Origin: Aureisphaera galaxeae
GTDB lineage: Bacteria > Bacteroidota > Bacteroidia > Flavobacteriales > Flavobacteriaceae
Reading direction: 5' to 3'
Length of the DNA: 64,000 bases
Assembly (NCBI RefSeq): GCF_028561275.1
Contig: NZ_JAQQTF010000002.1
Coordinates: 276,812-340,811 of the forward strand
The notes beneath the pieces were generated by a model that had not been told where the DNA came from, searched no databases, and saw nothing but the letters and a program-made list of their open reading frames with translations. This document shows positions 1 to 9,850 of this stretch, piece by piece (positions within the stretch are counted from its first letter, which is position 1; each line of letters opens with the position of its first letter). Position numbers and translations under genes: made by a program.

Positions 1-2538
1 AATGTGGGAAGTTTAGCCGTAGATTGGAAGAGTAGAACCATTTGGGTAGGAACCGGAGAGGTGAATTCGTCCCGTTCGTCTTATGCTGGTATTGGTATAT
101 TGCAATCTACCGATAATGGTAAGACTTGGAAGAACATGGGACTTAAAGATTCCCATCACATCAGTAAGATCATTATCAATCCCAACAACTCCGACGAGCT
201 GTTGGTAAGTGCCGTGGGGCATTTGTATTCCAAGAACACAGAACGAGGTGTTTATAAAACCATTGATGGCGGGAAGTCTTGGAACAAGACATTATATGTA
301 GATGATCAGAGTGGAATTATTGAAATGGATGTACATCCTTCCAATTTCAATATCGTATATGCTTCCTCTTGGGATAAGGACCGAAAGGCGTGGAACTTCA
401 GGGGAAGTGGTGCAGGAAGTGCCATCTATAAAAGTACCGATGCCGGAAATTCTTGGACTAAGATTTCGGTGGACGGTAGTGGATTCCCAACAGGAGAAGG
501 TGTAGGACGTATTGGTTTGGCAGTAGTAAATGAAAATGTGGTTTATGCCATTCACGACAGTCAGTTCCGTCGCGAAAAGGAGAAGGATGATGAAGAAACT
601 AAGGATGAACTTTCTAAAGACGATTTTAAGACCATGACCAAGGATCAGTTCTTGGCGTTGGATAACAAAAAGCTAGAGCAATTTTTACGCGGCAATCGAT
701 TTCAGGACAAGTACAAGGCGGAAAATGTAAAACAAATGATTCGCAGCGGCAGTGCAGAACCCATAGATCTCGCCAAGTATTTGGAAGATGCTAATACATT
801 GTTGTTCGATACTCCAGTGATTGGCGCAGAGGTATATAAAAGTGAGAATGGAGGAAAGACATGGAAAAAGACACACGATGGGTATTTGGATGGATTGTAC
901 TACAGTTATGGATACTACTTCGGAAAAATCCACGTAGATCCCAGTAATGCAGATGGTATTTACATTTATGGAGTTCCTATATTAAAGTCTAAAGATGGCG
1001 GAAAGTCTTTTACTTCTATTACTGCCGATAACGTTCACGCCGATCATCACGCCCTTTGGATCAACCCTAAACAACCGGGACATCTTATTGATGGGAATGA
1101 TGGAGGGGTAAACATTTCGTATGACGACGGGGAAAACTGGATTAAGTGCAATACGCCTTCGGTAGGGCAGTTTTATGCTATTAATGTAGACAATGAGAAG
1201 CCCTACAATGTGTATGGTGGATTGCAGGATAATGGGGTTTGGGTAGGAGCACATACCTATGAAGAAAGTGTTGAATGGCACCAAAGAGGCCAATATCCTT
1301 ATGAAGGCATCATGGGCGGTGATGGTATGCAGATAGAAATAGACAACAGAGATAGTAATATTGTGTATACCGGATTTCAGTTCGGGAACTATTTTAGAAT
1401 TAACCGAAAAGCAGGTCAGAGGAAATATCTCAACATAAAACACGAATTGGGAGAAAACCCCTACCGTTTCAATTGGCAAACACCTATCGAGTTGAGTGAT
1501 CACAATCAGGATATTCTTTACTTAGGAGGAAACAAATTGATGCGTTCTATGAATCAAGGGGACGATTGGACGGCTATTTCGTTCGATCTTACCCAAGGAG
1601 GAAAACCTGGAAATGTCGCTTATGGGACCATTACGAGCTTGAGCGAATCCCCGTTCCAATTCGGATTGATTTACACGGGAAGTGACGATGGCTTGGTGTA
1701 TGTTACCAAGAATGGAGGAGGTGATTGGAAGAAACTATCCAATTCCTTTCCGAAGGATTTATGGGTAAGTCGTGTCATTGCCTCTAGCCATAAAAAATCG
1801 AGGGTGTACGTTACCTTGAATGGTTATCGTTGGGATGATTTTAAACCCTATGTCTATGTTTCTGAAGATTTCGGAGCGACGTGGAAGAACATCAGTTCTA
1901 ATTTACCCACTTCTCCCGTAAACGTTATTAAGGAGGATCCAGAAAATATGAATGTGTTGTATTTGGGAACGGATAATGGAGCCTACGTATCCTTGGATCG
2001 CGGTGTCAATTGGATGCCTTTTGTAGAAGGATTAACGAATGTGGCCTATCATGATTTGGTCATTCAGGAAGAAGCGAAGCATTTGGTGTTGGGAACGCAT
2101 GGACGTTCTATTTACGTAGGGGATATTTCCTTAATTCAGCAGTTGTCTTCAGATACTATGGGTGAGGTGCTAGTCGCAGGAATAAAGGGAATGAGAGCTT
2201 CTGTCCGCTGGGGAAGTACTGGGTTCAATAGTTTCGGAGATCCCTTTGTGCCGGAGATGAATATTCAGTTTTACAGCCCTTCCGATGGAAAAGCTACCCT
2301 CACCGTAAGTACAGAAGATGGAGCAGAATTGCAGCAAATGACTCAAGACGCTTCCAGGGGAATTAACATGGCCGTGTATGACCTTACCCTTTCCAAAAAG
2401 GGAAGAAAGGCTATGGAGAATGCTGGGAATAAAATAAAGGAAGCGGACAATGGCGAATACTACTTGCCGAAAGGATCTTATAAAGTAGTTGTATCCGTAA
2501 ATGGCAAGAGCCATGAGCAAATGTTTGAGTTGAAATAG
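1..2538 (+). CDS. Asp-box / VPS10-like beta-propeller glycosidase-type protein, 5' end missing
   Basis: The reading frame is already open at base 1 and runs 845 codons to a TAG at 2536, so the true start and any signal peptide lie outside the window. The protein carries about ten Asp-box motifs (S/T-x-D/N-x-G-x-x-W), for example STDNGKTW, TIDGGKSW, SENGGKTW, SYDDGENW and SEDFGATW, spread over about residues 35-680. This is the signature of sialidase/sortilin (VPS10) propellers; Flavobacteriaceae have many such secreted proteins, usually annotated as glycosyl hydrolases without a shown substrate. About residues 190-260 form a very charged insertion (REKEKDDEETKDELSKDD) between blades. The C-terminal ~110 residues look like an Ig-like domain and end in MFELK, with no clear T9SS sorting domain. 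Enzyme activity cannot be assigned; a binding or protease-chaperone role is also possible. Confidence 0.8.
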   Translation, partial: NVGSLAVDWKSRTIWVGTGEVNSSRSSYAGIGILQSTDNGKTWKNMGLKDSHHISKIIINPNNSDELLVSAVGHLYSKNTERGVYKTIDGGKSWNKTLYVDDQSGIIEMDVHPSNFNIVYASSWDKDRKAWNFRGSGAGSAIYKSTDAGNSWTKISVDGSGFPTGEGVGRIGLAVVNENVVYAIHDSQFRREKEKDDEETKDELSKDDFKTMTKDQFLALDNKKLEQFLRGNRFQDKYKAENVKQMIRSGSAEPIDLAKYLEDANTLLFDTPVIGAEVYKSENGGKTWKKTHDGYLDGLYYSYGYYFGKIHVDPSNADGIYIYGVPILKSKDGGKSFTSITADNVHADHHALWINPKQPGHLIDGNDGGVNISYDDGENWIKCNTPSVGQFYAINVDNEKPYNVYGGLQDNGVWVGAHTYEESVEWHQRGQYPYEGIMGGDGMQIEIDNRDSNIVYTGFQFGNYFRINRKAGQRKYLNIKHELGENPYRFNWQTPIELSDHNQDILYLGGNKLMRSMNQGDDWTAISFDLTQGGKPGNVAYGTITSLSESPFQFGLIYTGSDDGLVYVTKNGGGDWKKLSNSFPKDLWVSRVIASSHKKSRVYVTLNGYRWDDFKPYVYVSEDFGATWKNISSNLPTSPVNVIKEDPENMNVLYLGTDNGAYVSLDRGVNWMPFVEGLTNVAYHDLVIQEEAKHLVLGTHGRSIYVGDISLIQQLSSDTMGEVLVAGIKGMRASVRWGSTGFNSFGDPFVPEMNIQFYSPSDGKATLTVSTEDGAELQQMTQDASRGINMAVYDLTLSKKGRKAMENAGNKIKEADNGEYYLPKGSYKVVVSVNGKSHEQMFELK

Positions 2539-2573
2539 CCCAAGAGCACATACATTAACATTAATCTTGTTGT

Positions 2574-3338
2574 ATGGCTACATATACGGAACAAGTAGAT
2601 CGAATATGCTATAAGCTTAAGAAAGCCCGAAAGAAGGATACGGGGTATAAAGTATTTGGTTCTTCTCACCATAAGTATAAAATCGGGAAAGTCATTGCCG
2701 AAAGTGAAGTTAGCTCGTTTGAGGAAAAGTATAAGGTAGCATTACCTGAATGCTATAAAAGTTTTGTTACGAGAATAGGTAATGGCGGTGTATCCCATTC
2801 TAATTCTGCTGCGGGGCCTTTTTATGGCATTTATCCCTTTGCCGAAAATATACATGAGATTGTGGTTCCGGCTAAAATATTTTTATCTAATGAAGTAAAA
2901 ATCTACCCCAATATGAGTGATGCGTATTGGGATGAACTTACGTATAGGGTTGAGAATGATGAGGACATTTCGGAGAATGATTACGATGAAGAATTAAGTA
3001 AGATTTTTGGTGGGATTTTACCTATTGGCTCGCAGGGATGTTCTTACGTGCACGGATTAGTGTTGCAAGGAGTAAATAAAGGGAAAGTGGTTAATTTGGA
3101 TATTTCCTTACAAAAACCTCAATTTACCTTTGAGGATAATTTTTTGGATTGGTATGAGCGCTGGTTGGACGAGGTAATATCGGGAAAACTTATTAACGAT
3201 GGACCAAATTGGTTTGGTTATTCAGAACGATCTTTGGAAGATATTCAAAATCGGGAAGCCTTGGATGATCAAATTGAAGACTCGAACGGTCAAATAAAAG
3301 AAAGTAAGAAGCGAAAGTGGTTTGAGATATGGAAATAA
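2574..3338 (+). CDS. SMI1/KNR4 family protein
   Basis: A 254-residue cytoplasmic protein without signal peptide. The segment VSSFEEKYKVALPECYKSFV followed by RIGNGG (about residues 43-68) is the N-terminal signature of the SMI1/KNR4 (SUKH) fold, and a later IGSQGCSYVHGLVLQG stretch also fits that fold. SUKH proteins are known as immunity proteins in polymorphic toxin systems and as regulators in fungi. No toxin gene lies next to it, so an immunity role is not supported here. The C-terminal 40 residues are very polar and probably disordered. It lies 35 bp after the propeller gene and may be co-transcribed with it; a hairpin terminator follows at 3359. Confidence 0.75.
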   Translation: MATYTEQVDRICYKLKKARKKDTGYKVFGSSHHKYKIGKVIAESEVSSFEEKYKVALPECYKSFVTRIGNGGVSHSNSAAGPFYGIYPFAENIHEIVVPAKIFLSNEVKIYPNMSDAYWDELTYRVENDEDISENDYDEELSKIFGGILPIGSQGCSYVHGLVLQGVNKGKVVNLDISLQKPQFTFEDNFLDWYERWLDEVISGKLINDGPNWFGYSERSLEDIQNREALDDQIEDSNGQIKESKKRKWFEIWK

Positions 3339-3358
3339 GTAAACAAATCATATAAAAA

Positions 3359-3386
3359 GAACTCCGAATCTTTCCGGGGTTTTTTT
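3359..3386 (+). terminator. Rho-independent terminator
   Basis: A 7-bp stem (AACTCCG at 3360-3366 with CGGGGTT at 3375-3381, one G-T pair) and an 8-nt loop is followed directly by a run of T. It closes the SMI1/KNR4 transcript before the sdh promoter. Confidence 0.8.
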
Positions 3387-3440
3387 ATGCCCAAAACCCT
3401 CTTTTTGGATTCAGTCTAAATAAGGTAAAAATGGGTAATT

Positions 3441-3473
3441 TTTTGGCAATCGCTCATTTGAGACGTAAATTTG
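3441..3473 (+). promoter_or_regulatory. Promoter of the sdhCAB operon
   Basis: TTTTG at 3441-3445 is followed, after 20 bp, by TAAATTTG at 3466-3473. This is an exact match to the known Bacteroidota vegetative promoter (TTTG, 19-21 bp, TAnnTTTG). Transcription would start near 3480, giving a leader of about 23 bases to the ATG at 3503. Confidence 0.75.
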
Positions 3474-3502
3474 CAATTCAAAATTTTGAAAAGAAAACCA
3501 TA

Positions 3503-4177
3503 ATGGGAATCAACTCATCTTCCATCGCCCGGAAAGTAGCCATGGCACTCTCGGGACTGTTTCTAGTTTTTTTCTTAGCACAACATTTCACCATTAATTT
3601 AACCTCGGTTTTTTCGCCGGATACCTTTAACGAATGGTCCCATTTTATGGGAACGAATCGGTTGGTGCAAGCATTATTGCAGCCGATCCTTATTTTCGGT
3701 GTGATTTTCCACTTCGTAATGGGCTTCATCCTTGAGATCAAGAATCGTAATGCTCGAAATGTAAAGTATGCTTCTTACAAAGGAGGTGCAAATGCCTCTT
3801 GGGCATCGAGAAATATGATTATTTCCGGTATAGTAGTACTTGCCTTCTTGGTGTTACACTTTATCGATTTCTGGATTCCAGAAATCAATACCAAATACAT
3901 CGTAGGGGATATGTCCGGTATGCATGATGGTGAGTTTAGATACTACCATGAATTGCAGGAGAAATTCGTAAGCCCTTTGCGTGTAGGTGCCTATGTACTT
4001 GCTTTTGCCTTGTTGGCATTGCACCTATGGCATGGATTCGCAAGTTCCTTCCAAAGTGTTGGATTCAACAATAAATATTCTAAGGCACTGACCAAATTTG
4101 CAAAGGTGTATGCGATTGTGATTCCGCTTGGATTCATTTTCATCGCCTTGTTTCACCACCTAAATCATAACCACTAA
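3503..4177 (+). CDS. sdhC: Succinate dehydrogenase cytochrome b subunit
   Basis: Membrane anchor of succinate:quinone oxidoreductase (complex II), 224 residues with five hydrophobic segments (about 12-34, 54-78, 102-124, 155-178, 198-217). Histidines inside the helices (AQHFT, FHFVMG, LHFID, LHLWHG) are candidates for the two haem b ligands. This is the type with one large cytochrome b558-like subunit, so no separate sdhD is expected. The same frame is open from an ATG at 3431, but that start lies upstream of the promoter at 3441-3473 and would add 24 polar residues before the usual MGINSSS start; 3503 is preferred. First gene of sdhCAB, 11 bp before sdhA. Confidence 0.93.
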   Translation: MGINSSSIARKVAMALSGLFLVFFLAQHFTINLTSVFSPDTFNEWSHFMGTNRLVQALLQPILIFGVIFHFVMGFILEIKNRNARNVKYASYKGGANASWASRNMIISGIVVLAFLVLHFIDFWIPEINTKYIVGDMSGMHDGEFRYYHELQEKFVSPLRVGAYVLAFALLALHLWHGFASSFQSVGFNNKYSKALTKFAKVYAIVIPLGFIFIALFHHLNHNH

Positions 4178-4188
4178 TAAAGGAAGCT

Positions 4189-6192
4189 ATGTCAGTACAA
4201 GATTCAAAATTGCCCAAAGGACCACTAGCCGAAAAGTGGACAAAACATAAAAACGAAATCAATCTCGTAAACCCTGCCAACAAGCGTAATATAGACGTGA
4301 TCGTTGTAGGGACAGGTTTGGCTGGAGGAAGTGCCGCTGCTACCTTGGCCGAATTGGGATATAACGTAAAGACTTTCTGCTATCAAGATTCCCCACGTAG
4401 AGCACACTCTATTGCCGCTCAGGGAGGAATCAATGCAGCCAAAAACTATCAGGGAGACGGAGACTCCACCTATCGTTTGTTTTACGATACCATTAAAGGG
4501 GGTGACTACCGTTCCCGGGAAGAAAATGTATACCGACTTGCTGAGGTTTCTGCCAATATTATCGACCAATGTGTGGCGCAAGGAGTTCCTTTTGCCCGCG
4601 AATATGGCGGATTGTTAGACAACCGTTCCTTTGGAGGGGTGCTAGTATCGCGTACCTTCTATGCGAAGGGACAAACGGGACAACAATTATTGCTAGGGGC
4701 TTACTCTGCTATGAACCGTCAAATTAACCGTGGGAAAATACAATCCTATAACCGACATGAAATGTTGGATTTGGTGGTGGTTGGCGGAAAAGCGCGAGGA
4801 ATCATTGCTCGTGATCTGGTAACCGGTGAAATTGAAAGACATTCAGCTCACGCAGTAGTGATTGCTACAGGTGGATACGGAAATGTATTCTTCCTGTCTA
4901 CCAATGCGATGGGAAGTAACGTAACCGCTTCTTGGAAAATTCATAAAAGAGGGGCCTACTTTGCCAACCCATGTTACACTCAGATTCACCCGACCTGTAT
5001 TCCTGTTTCTGGAGATCACCAATCGAAACTTACTTTGATGTCCGAGTCACTTCGTAACGACGGACGAATTTGGGTGCCCAAGAAAAAAGAGGATGCCATT
5101 GCCATTCGCGAAGGGAAAAAGAAACCCACAGAATTGAGCGAAGAAGAGCGCGATTACTATCTAGAGCGTCGCTATCCTTCCTTCGGTAACTTAGTGCCAA
5201 GGGACGTAGCTTCTAGAGCTGCTAAAGAGCGTTGTGATGCTGGTTTTGGTGTAAATAAAACAGGAGAGGCTGTGTATTTGGATTTCTCCAGTGCTATCAT
5301 GCGCTACGGGAAAGAGCAGGCGGCCATTCAAAAAATTGAGAACCCAAGTGAGGAAGTGATCCGTGGATTTGGAGAAAAGGTGGTCGAAAACAAATACGGA
5401 AACCTTTTCCAGATGTACGAGAAGATCGTAGATGAGAATCCGTACAAAACCCCAATGATGATTTATCCTGCGGTACACTACACTATGGGTGGTATTTGGG
5501 TAGATTATAACTTACAGACGACTATCCCAGGATGCTATGCGGCTGGGGAGGCGAATTTTAGCGATCACGGAGCAAACCGATTGGGAGCTTCTGCATTGAT
5601 GCAAGGATTGGCCGACGGATATTTTGTACTACCTTACACTATTGGAGATTACCTTTCTCACGATATTAGAACCGGAGCAATTTCTACTGACCTGCCCGAG
5701 TTCGAGGAGGCCGAGAAGAATGTTAGGAATCAATTGGAAAAATTGATCAACAACAACGGAACAAAGAGTGTGGATCATTTCCATAAACGCCTGGGAAAAA
5801 TCATGTGGAACCAGGTTGGGATGGCGCGTAATGAAAAAGGATTGACCGCGGCAATTGCCGAAATCAAATCTTTACGTGAAGAATTCTATAAAGAGGTACG
5901 TGTTCCTGGAGAAATGAACGAAATGAACCCAGAATTGGAAAAAGCCATGCGTGTTGCCGATTTCCTGGAACTTGGGGAATTGTTTGCCAAGGATGCCCTG
6001 CACAGAAACGAATCTTGCGGAGGCCACTTTAGGGAAGAGTATCAGACCGAAGAAGGGGAAGCCCTTAGGGATGACGAAAACTTTATGTACGTTGCTGCTT
6101 GGGAATACAAAGGAGAGCCAAGCGATGCGGTATTGCATAAGGAGCACTTGGAGTACGATAATATTGAAGTAAAAACTAGAAGTTACAAATAA
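4189..6192 (+). CDS. sdhA: Succinate dehydrogenase flavoprotein subunit
   Basis: Catalytic subunit that oxidises succinate to fumarate in the TCA cycle, 667 residues. The FAD-binding Rossmann motif [12 protein letters not shown] is at about residues 39-50, and the [11 protein letters not shown] motif carries the histidine (H73) expected to hold FAD covalently. Further family motifs are HPTCIP (substrate site), YTMGGIWVD and [20 protein letters not shown] near residues 430-475. Length and motifs match the B-type enzymes of Bacteroidota and epsilonproteobacteria, which are paired with menaquinone. Translated from an ATG 11 bp after sdhC; sdhB follows after 10 bp. Confidence 0.97.
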   Translation: MSVQDSKLPKGPLAEKWTKHKNEINLVNPANKRNIDVIVVGTGLAGGSAAATLAELGYNVKTFCYQDSPRRAHSIAAQGGINAAKNYQGDGDSTYRLFYDTIKGGDYRSREENVYRLAEVSANIIDQCVAQGVPFAREYGGLLDNRSFGGVLVSRTFYAKGQTGQQLLLGAYSAMNRQINRGKIQSYNRHEMLDLVVVGGKARGIIARDLVTGEIERHSAHAVVIATGGYGNVFFLSTNAMGSNVTASWKIHKRGAYFANPCYTQIHPTCIPVSGDHQSKLTLMSESLRNDGRIWVPKKKEDAIAIREGKKKPTELSEEERDYYLERRYPSFGNLVPRDVASRAAKERCDAGFGVNKTGEAVYLDFSSAIMRYGKEQAAIQKIENPSEEVIRGFGEKVVENKYGNLFQMYEKIVDENPYKTPMMIYPAVHYTMGGIWVDYNLQTTIPGCYAAGEANFSDHGANRLGASALMQGLADGYFVLPYTIGDYLSHDIRTGAISTDLPEFEEAEKNVRNQLEKLINNNGTKSVDHFHKRLGKIMWNQVGMARNEKGLTAAIAEIKSLREEFYKEVRVPGEMNEMNPELEKAMRVADFLELGELFAKDALHRNESCGGHFREEYQTEEGEALRDDENFMYVAAWEYKGEPSDAVLHKEHLEYDNIEVKTRSYK

Positions 6193-6202
6193 ACATACAG
6201 CT

Positions 6203-6949
6203 ATGAAGTTAACCTTAAAAATTTGGAGACAAAAGAATGCGACGGCCAAAGGAAGTATGCAAACTTATCCTATCGATGGGATCGATGGCGATATGTCTTT
6301 CTTGGAAATGCTGGATGTTTTAAATACGGAACTCATTGAAAAAGGAGAAGAGCCTGTAGTATTCGATCACGACTGTCGTGAAGGAATTTGCGGTGCTTGT
6401 TCCCTACAGATTAATGGAGAGCCTCATGGACCAGACAGATTAGTTACTACTTGCCAGTTGCACATGCGTAAGTTTAATGATGGAGATACCATTGTTATTG
6501 AACCATTTCGTGCGAAGGCATTCCCGGTAATTAAGGACCTAATGGTAGATCGTAGTGCTTTCGATCGCATTCAACAAGCAGGAGGATACATATCTGTAAA
6601 CACCTCTGGAAATACGATCGATGCAAATGCCATTCCTGTTGAAAAGGAAGATGCCGATGCTGCATTTAACGCTGCCACCTGCATTGGTTGTGGAGCTTGT
6701 GTTGCTGCTTGTAAAAATGCAAGTGCGATGCTATTTACCTCTGCCAAGGTGAGCCAGTATGCACTATTGCCACAAGGAAGGGTAGAAGCTACGCGCCGTG
6801 TGCTTAATATGGTAGAGCAGATGGACAAAGAAGGATTTGGTAACTGTACCAATACCGGAGCTTGTGAAGTAGAATGTCCTAAGGGAATTTCTCTGGAGAA
6901 CATTGCGAGAATGAACCGAGAATACCTTACGGCTAGTTTTAAAGGATAG
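6203..6949 (+). CDS. sdhB: Succinate dehydrogenase iron-sulfur subunit
   Basis: Electron-transfer subunit, 248 residues. Cysteines 58, 63, 66 and 84 ([10 protein letters not shown] ... TTC) bind the [2Fe-2S] cluster in the N-terminal ferredoxin domain. In the C-terminal domain, [11 protein letters not shown] (160, 163, 166, 170) with C215, C221 and C225 supplies the [4Fe-4S] and [3Fe-4S] clusters. All eleven ligands are present, so the subunit should be functional. Last gene of sdhCAB; a strong terminator follows at 6975. Confidence 0.97.
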   Translation: MKLTLKIWRQKNATAKGSMQTYPIDGIDGDMSFLEMLDVLNTELIEKGEEPVVFDHDCREGICGACSLQINGEPHGPDRLVTTCQLHMRKFNDGDTIVIEPFRAKAFPVIKDLMVDRSAFDRIQQAGGYISVNTSGNTIDANAIPVEKEDADAAFNAATCIGCGACVAACKNASAMLFTSAKVSQYALLPQGRVEATRRVLNMVEQMDKEGFGNCTNTGACEVECPKGISLENIARMNREYLTASFKG

Positions 6950-6974
6950 ACAGTTTTAGATATACTTATATATT

Positions 6975-7003
6975 ATCCCGGACCTTTGGTTCGGGATTTT
7001 TTT
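6975..7003 (+). terminator. Rho-independent terminator of sdhCAB
   Basis: Ten base pairs (6975-6984 with 6988-6997, one G-T pair) around a TTT loop, followed by a T-run. Confidence 0.88.
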
Positions 7004-7028
7004 ATCTGTTTTGTACTTTTAAAGAGTC

Positions 7029-7505
7029 GTGGAATACAAAGAAGACAAAATAAAAGTACCTAGGTTCGAAGAAGAGGCGGGGTTTTATACTACTAAAAAA
7101 CGTTCTAGGATTATGAGTAAGATTCGGGCGAAGGATACAAAGCCCGAAATGCGCTTTAGAAGGGCGCTATGGGCTCGAGGGATTCGATATCGGGTAAATG
7201 CGAAACGACTTCCCGGTAAGCCAGACGTTTCCATCTTAAAATACAAATTGGCCGTTTTTATCGATGGTGAATTTTGGCACGGCTATGACTGGGATGTAAA
7301 AAGGGAAACCATTAAAAGCAATCGCGGATTCTGGATTCCAAAAATTGAGCGAAACATTCAGAAGGATCAGGAAGTAAATCGGCAGTTACAAGAAATGGGC
7401 TTTACGGTATTCCGGTTTTGGGCAGGTGAAATTAAAAATGATGTAAACACCTGTGTAAACGACGTCGTGGGTTACATTAAATCCTACCCGTATTTGGCTA
7501 GATAG
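7029..7505 (+). CDS. Very-short-patch-repair (Vsr)-like endonuclease, zinc ligands absent
   Basis: A 158-residue protein starting with GTG. It shows the Vsr core: RSRIMSKIRAKDTKPEMRFRR, LPGKPDVSI with the catalytic aspartate (D66), FIDGEFWHGYDW, and a late FTVFRFW strand. Classical Vsr nicks DNA 5' of T:G mismatches produced by deamination of 5-methylcytosine. Compared with the E. coli motif VHGCFWHGHxC, the first His is Asp (D79) and the Cys/His zinc ligands are Glu (E81), Tyr (Y86) and Trp (W88), while H84 is kept. This is therefore a divergent branch, with DGEFWHG in place of HGCFWHG. No cytosine methylase lies nearby in the window, so mismatch repair next to dcm is not indicated; a restriction-like or other nuclease role is possible. 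Its 3' end overlaps the convergent kinase gene by 8 bp. Confidence 0.8.
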   Translation: MEYKEDKIKVPRFEEEAGFYTTKKRSRIMSKIRAKDTKPEMRFRRALWARGIRYRVNAKRLPGKPDVSILKYKLAVFIDGEFWHGYDWDVKRETIKSNRGFWIPKIERNIQKDQEVNRQLQEMGFTVFRFWAGEIKNDVNTCVNDVVGYIKSYPYLAR

Positions 7506-9735
7506 CCTGTAAATGATTTTTGTTTTCCCGGTGGCGCAGATTCTTCAAAATCGTTTGTATGAACTGATTTACATCGTATGGTTTTACAATGATATCATTC
7601 ATACCCGATTGATAGATCTTATGACGCATTTCCTCTATTTCTACTGCCGTTAATGCGATGATTGGTAGGAATTCGTCGAATTCGCGAATCGAAGCGGTCG
7701 CCTGTATTCCATCCATAATGGGCATATTGATGTCCATAAGTACTAAGTCGAATTTTTTGGACTTGACCATGTCTACCGCTTTTTGACCATTATCGGCGAT
7801 GGTACAAACCACCCCTTCTTTTTCCAGGATCTTTTGGGTAACGATTTGATTAATGCGGTTGTCTTCTACGATGAGAATTTGTTTTTCCTCTAGGATCGTA
7901 ATATCAATAAGGGTAGAGGCATCTTCCTTTGGAGCTTCTTTTGCATCGGCAATTCCATATACCAAAGAGAAGCGGAAGGTTGATCCTTTGCCTAATTCAC
8001 TTTCCACTTCCAGATCGGAATTGGATAGGGCTAATAACTTCTTAACAATAGGCAGTCCCAAACCAGTACCTTGATAATTGTATTCTTGGGAGGCAGCTTG
8101 CGAAAACTCTTCAAAAATGGTGGTGATTTTCTCCTTGGCGATCCCAATTCCATTATCGGCAATATCAAATTGAACATCCACATGATTTTCTGAAACTTGA
8201 TGGGCTCTGGCAGAAACCTGAATAACTCCATTCTCGGTAAATTTCACAGCGTTTCCAATCAGATTCATCAGGATTTGAGATAAACGCAACGGATTCCCAG
8301 AGATCATGGTTGGAATGGTCGGGTCCACATAAATCTTGATCAGGTTTTTGTTTTGAATCTTCATGTATTCGAAAGAAGAAACAATGGTTTCCAATAATTC
8401 CTTGAGATTGAATGCCGAGTGTGAATCCTCCATATTGTTGGAGTCAATCTTATTAATTTGAAGCACATCGTTGATTAGTGCCAATAGATAATCTGCCGAG
8501 AATTTTAGGGATTTTAAATCCTTTTCATGGGCTTTAAGCTCATCGTTTTCCATAAGGATAGTACTTAGCCCAATCACCCCATAGAGCGGCGTTCGCAATT
8601 CATGACTCACGGTAGAAAAGAAATTACTCTTGGCCGTTGCATATTTTTCCGATTGTTCCTTGGCCTGAAGGTACGCTTGATTTTTGTCCTTTAAAAGAAG
8701 CACCAATTGCTTCCTTCTTCTAAAAGCCATCCATAAAACGACAAGTAAAGAAATTACCCCTATTGAAGTGGCGATGAGGATTTTGTTCAGCAAACTTTTA
8801 CTCCTCACTTTTTCTGCCTGGAGCTTATTTTGCAATTCGGCCTCCATGATGCCCCTTCGGTATTCATTAACTTGGAATTTGGCAGACATGGCTTCCACCT
8901 CCGCAGAAGTCATTTTCAGTAGATTTTTCTCAAAGTGGTCTTCGTATTTCTTTCGTAGCTCTAAGGATTCTTCAAATTTTCCTTGACCGGCCAAACTTTC
9001 ACTAAAGTCGTAATAAATATTCTCCAACTCGGCAGTATAGTTCCCCTCTTCGGCCCATTTCATAGCTCTGTTTAGATAGATATCGGCCATTTCATAGTTT
9101 TCCTTTTCCAGATAATACTGACCGTATAATGCTTCTACAGTAATGCGAAATGCTGGGTGCGGATCGTGCTTAACGAGCTTCTTCACCTTTACCAAACTTA
9201 AAAACGCCTGATTGTATTCCTTGGCTTCCAAGGCAGTGATGATCTTATTGTAATGCGCTTTGGCAAGATAAGAGGAATCCCTTAATGCTTCGAAGGCCCT
9301 AATCGATTTGTTGTGATACTCAAGGGCTACATCGGTTTTGTTGTACAGGTTGCTGTTTATATTCGCCAAGTCCATATAGGTAATGGCCATGGCTGTGTCG
9401 TTTTTGGCAACTTGCGCAAACTTTTCGGCTTTCTTAAAACTTTCCAAGGCCAAAATACTATCGTTTAGGGCCATATAATCGTATCCTAAATGACGGTACC
9501 CTTTATAGATGTAGGCAGTTTTATTGCTGATAAGCGCATTTTTAAGAAGCTCGATATTTACTCCTAAAGAAGCCTTATAATCACCATCTAAATAATAGGT
9601 GTTTGAAGAGTCAACAAGTTTTTCGAAATACGTCGTGCTAAGCAAATAGGAATCTCGCTCCTGCGCAGATGTACCTTGGGATAAGGCAATTGCGGGGCAT
9701 AAACAAAGCAGTATGAAACAGAAGTTCCGTACCAT
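7498..9735 (-). CDS. Hybrid histidine kinase with N-terminal TPR sensor and receiver domain
   Basis: A 745-residue membrane sensor. A signal peptide (MVRNFCFILLCLCPAIALSQG) is followed by a periplasmic TPR-rich region (about 40-310), one membrane helix (about 320-342, IATSIGVISLLVVLW), a HisKA domain with phospho-acceptor H378 in SHELRTPLYG, a HATPase domain with LMNLIGNAVKFTE, DNGIGIAKE and GTGLGLPIVKK boxes, and a C-terminal receiver with D668 in LMDINMP. The start at 9735 was chosen because the upstream TTG (9771) would bury the signal peptide behind 12 extra residues. There is no output domain and no response regulator next to it, so the downstream partner is unknown. Confidence 0.88.
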   Translation of the reverse strand: MVRNFCFILLCLCPAIALSQGTSAQERDSYLLSTTYFEKLVDSSNTYYLDGDYKASLGVNIELLKNALISNKTAYIYKGYRHLGYDYMALNDSILALESFKKAEKFAQVAKNDTAMAITYMDLANINSNLYNKTDVALEYHNKSIRAFEALRDSSYLAKAHYNKIITALEAKEYNQAFLSLVKVKKLVKHDPHPAFRITVEALYGQYYLEKENYEMADIYLNRAMKWAEEGNYTAELENIYYDFSESLAGQGKFEESLELRKKYEDHFEKNLLKMTSAEVEAMSAKFQVNEYRRGIMEAELQNKLQAEKVRSKSLLNKILIATSIGVISLLVVLWMAFRRRKQLVLLLKDKNQAYLQAKEQSEKYATAKSNFFSTVSHELRTPLYGVIGLSTILMENDELKAHEKDLKSLKFSADYLLALINDVLQINKIDSNNMEDSHSAFNLKELLETIVSSFEYMKIQNKNLIKIYVDPTIPTMISGNPLRLSQILMNLIGNAVKFTENGVIQVSARAHQVSENHVDVQFDIADNGIGIAKEKITTIFEEFSQAASQEYNYQGTGLGLPIVKKLLALSNSDLEVESELGKGSTFRFSLVYGIADAKEAPKEDASTLIDITILEEKQILIVEDNRINQIVTQKILEKEGVVCTIADNGQKAVDMVKSKKFDLVLMDINMPIMDGIQATASIREFDEFLPIIALTAVEIEEMRHKIYQSGMNDIIVKPYDVNQFIQTILKNLRHRENKNHLQAI

Positions 9736-9813
9736 GTTCGAGGTTAAGTTTATAAAATTCGGGTGGTGCAATGTACGGATTTTCTTTCAATTAGCTAAAT
9801 TTTGGGTCAAATC

Positions 9814-9844
9814 TTGCCCATAAGAAGGCCTTCGTTTAATTTTA
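9814..9844 (+). promoter_or_regulatory. Probable promoter of the aminotransferase gene, very close to the start codon
   Basis: TTG at 9814-9816, a 20-bp spacer and TAATTTTA at 9837-9844 match the Bacteroidota promoter except for the last base. The start codon follows after only 6 bases, so the mRNA would have almost no leader. Confidence 0.5.
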
Positions 9845-9850
9845 TCGGCT

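Noticed and set aside
2574..3338. SMI1/KNR4 protein as toxin immunity protein
   Set aside because: No toxin gene with polymorphic-toxin features lies next to it; only the fold is supported.
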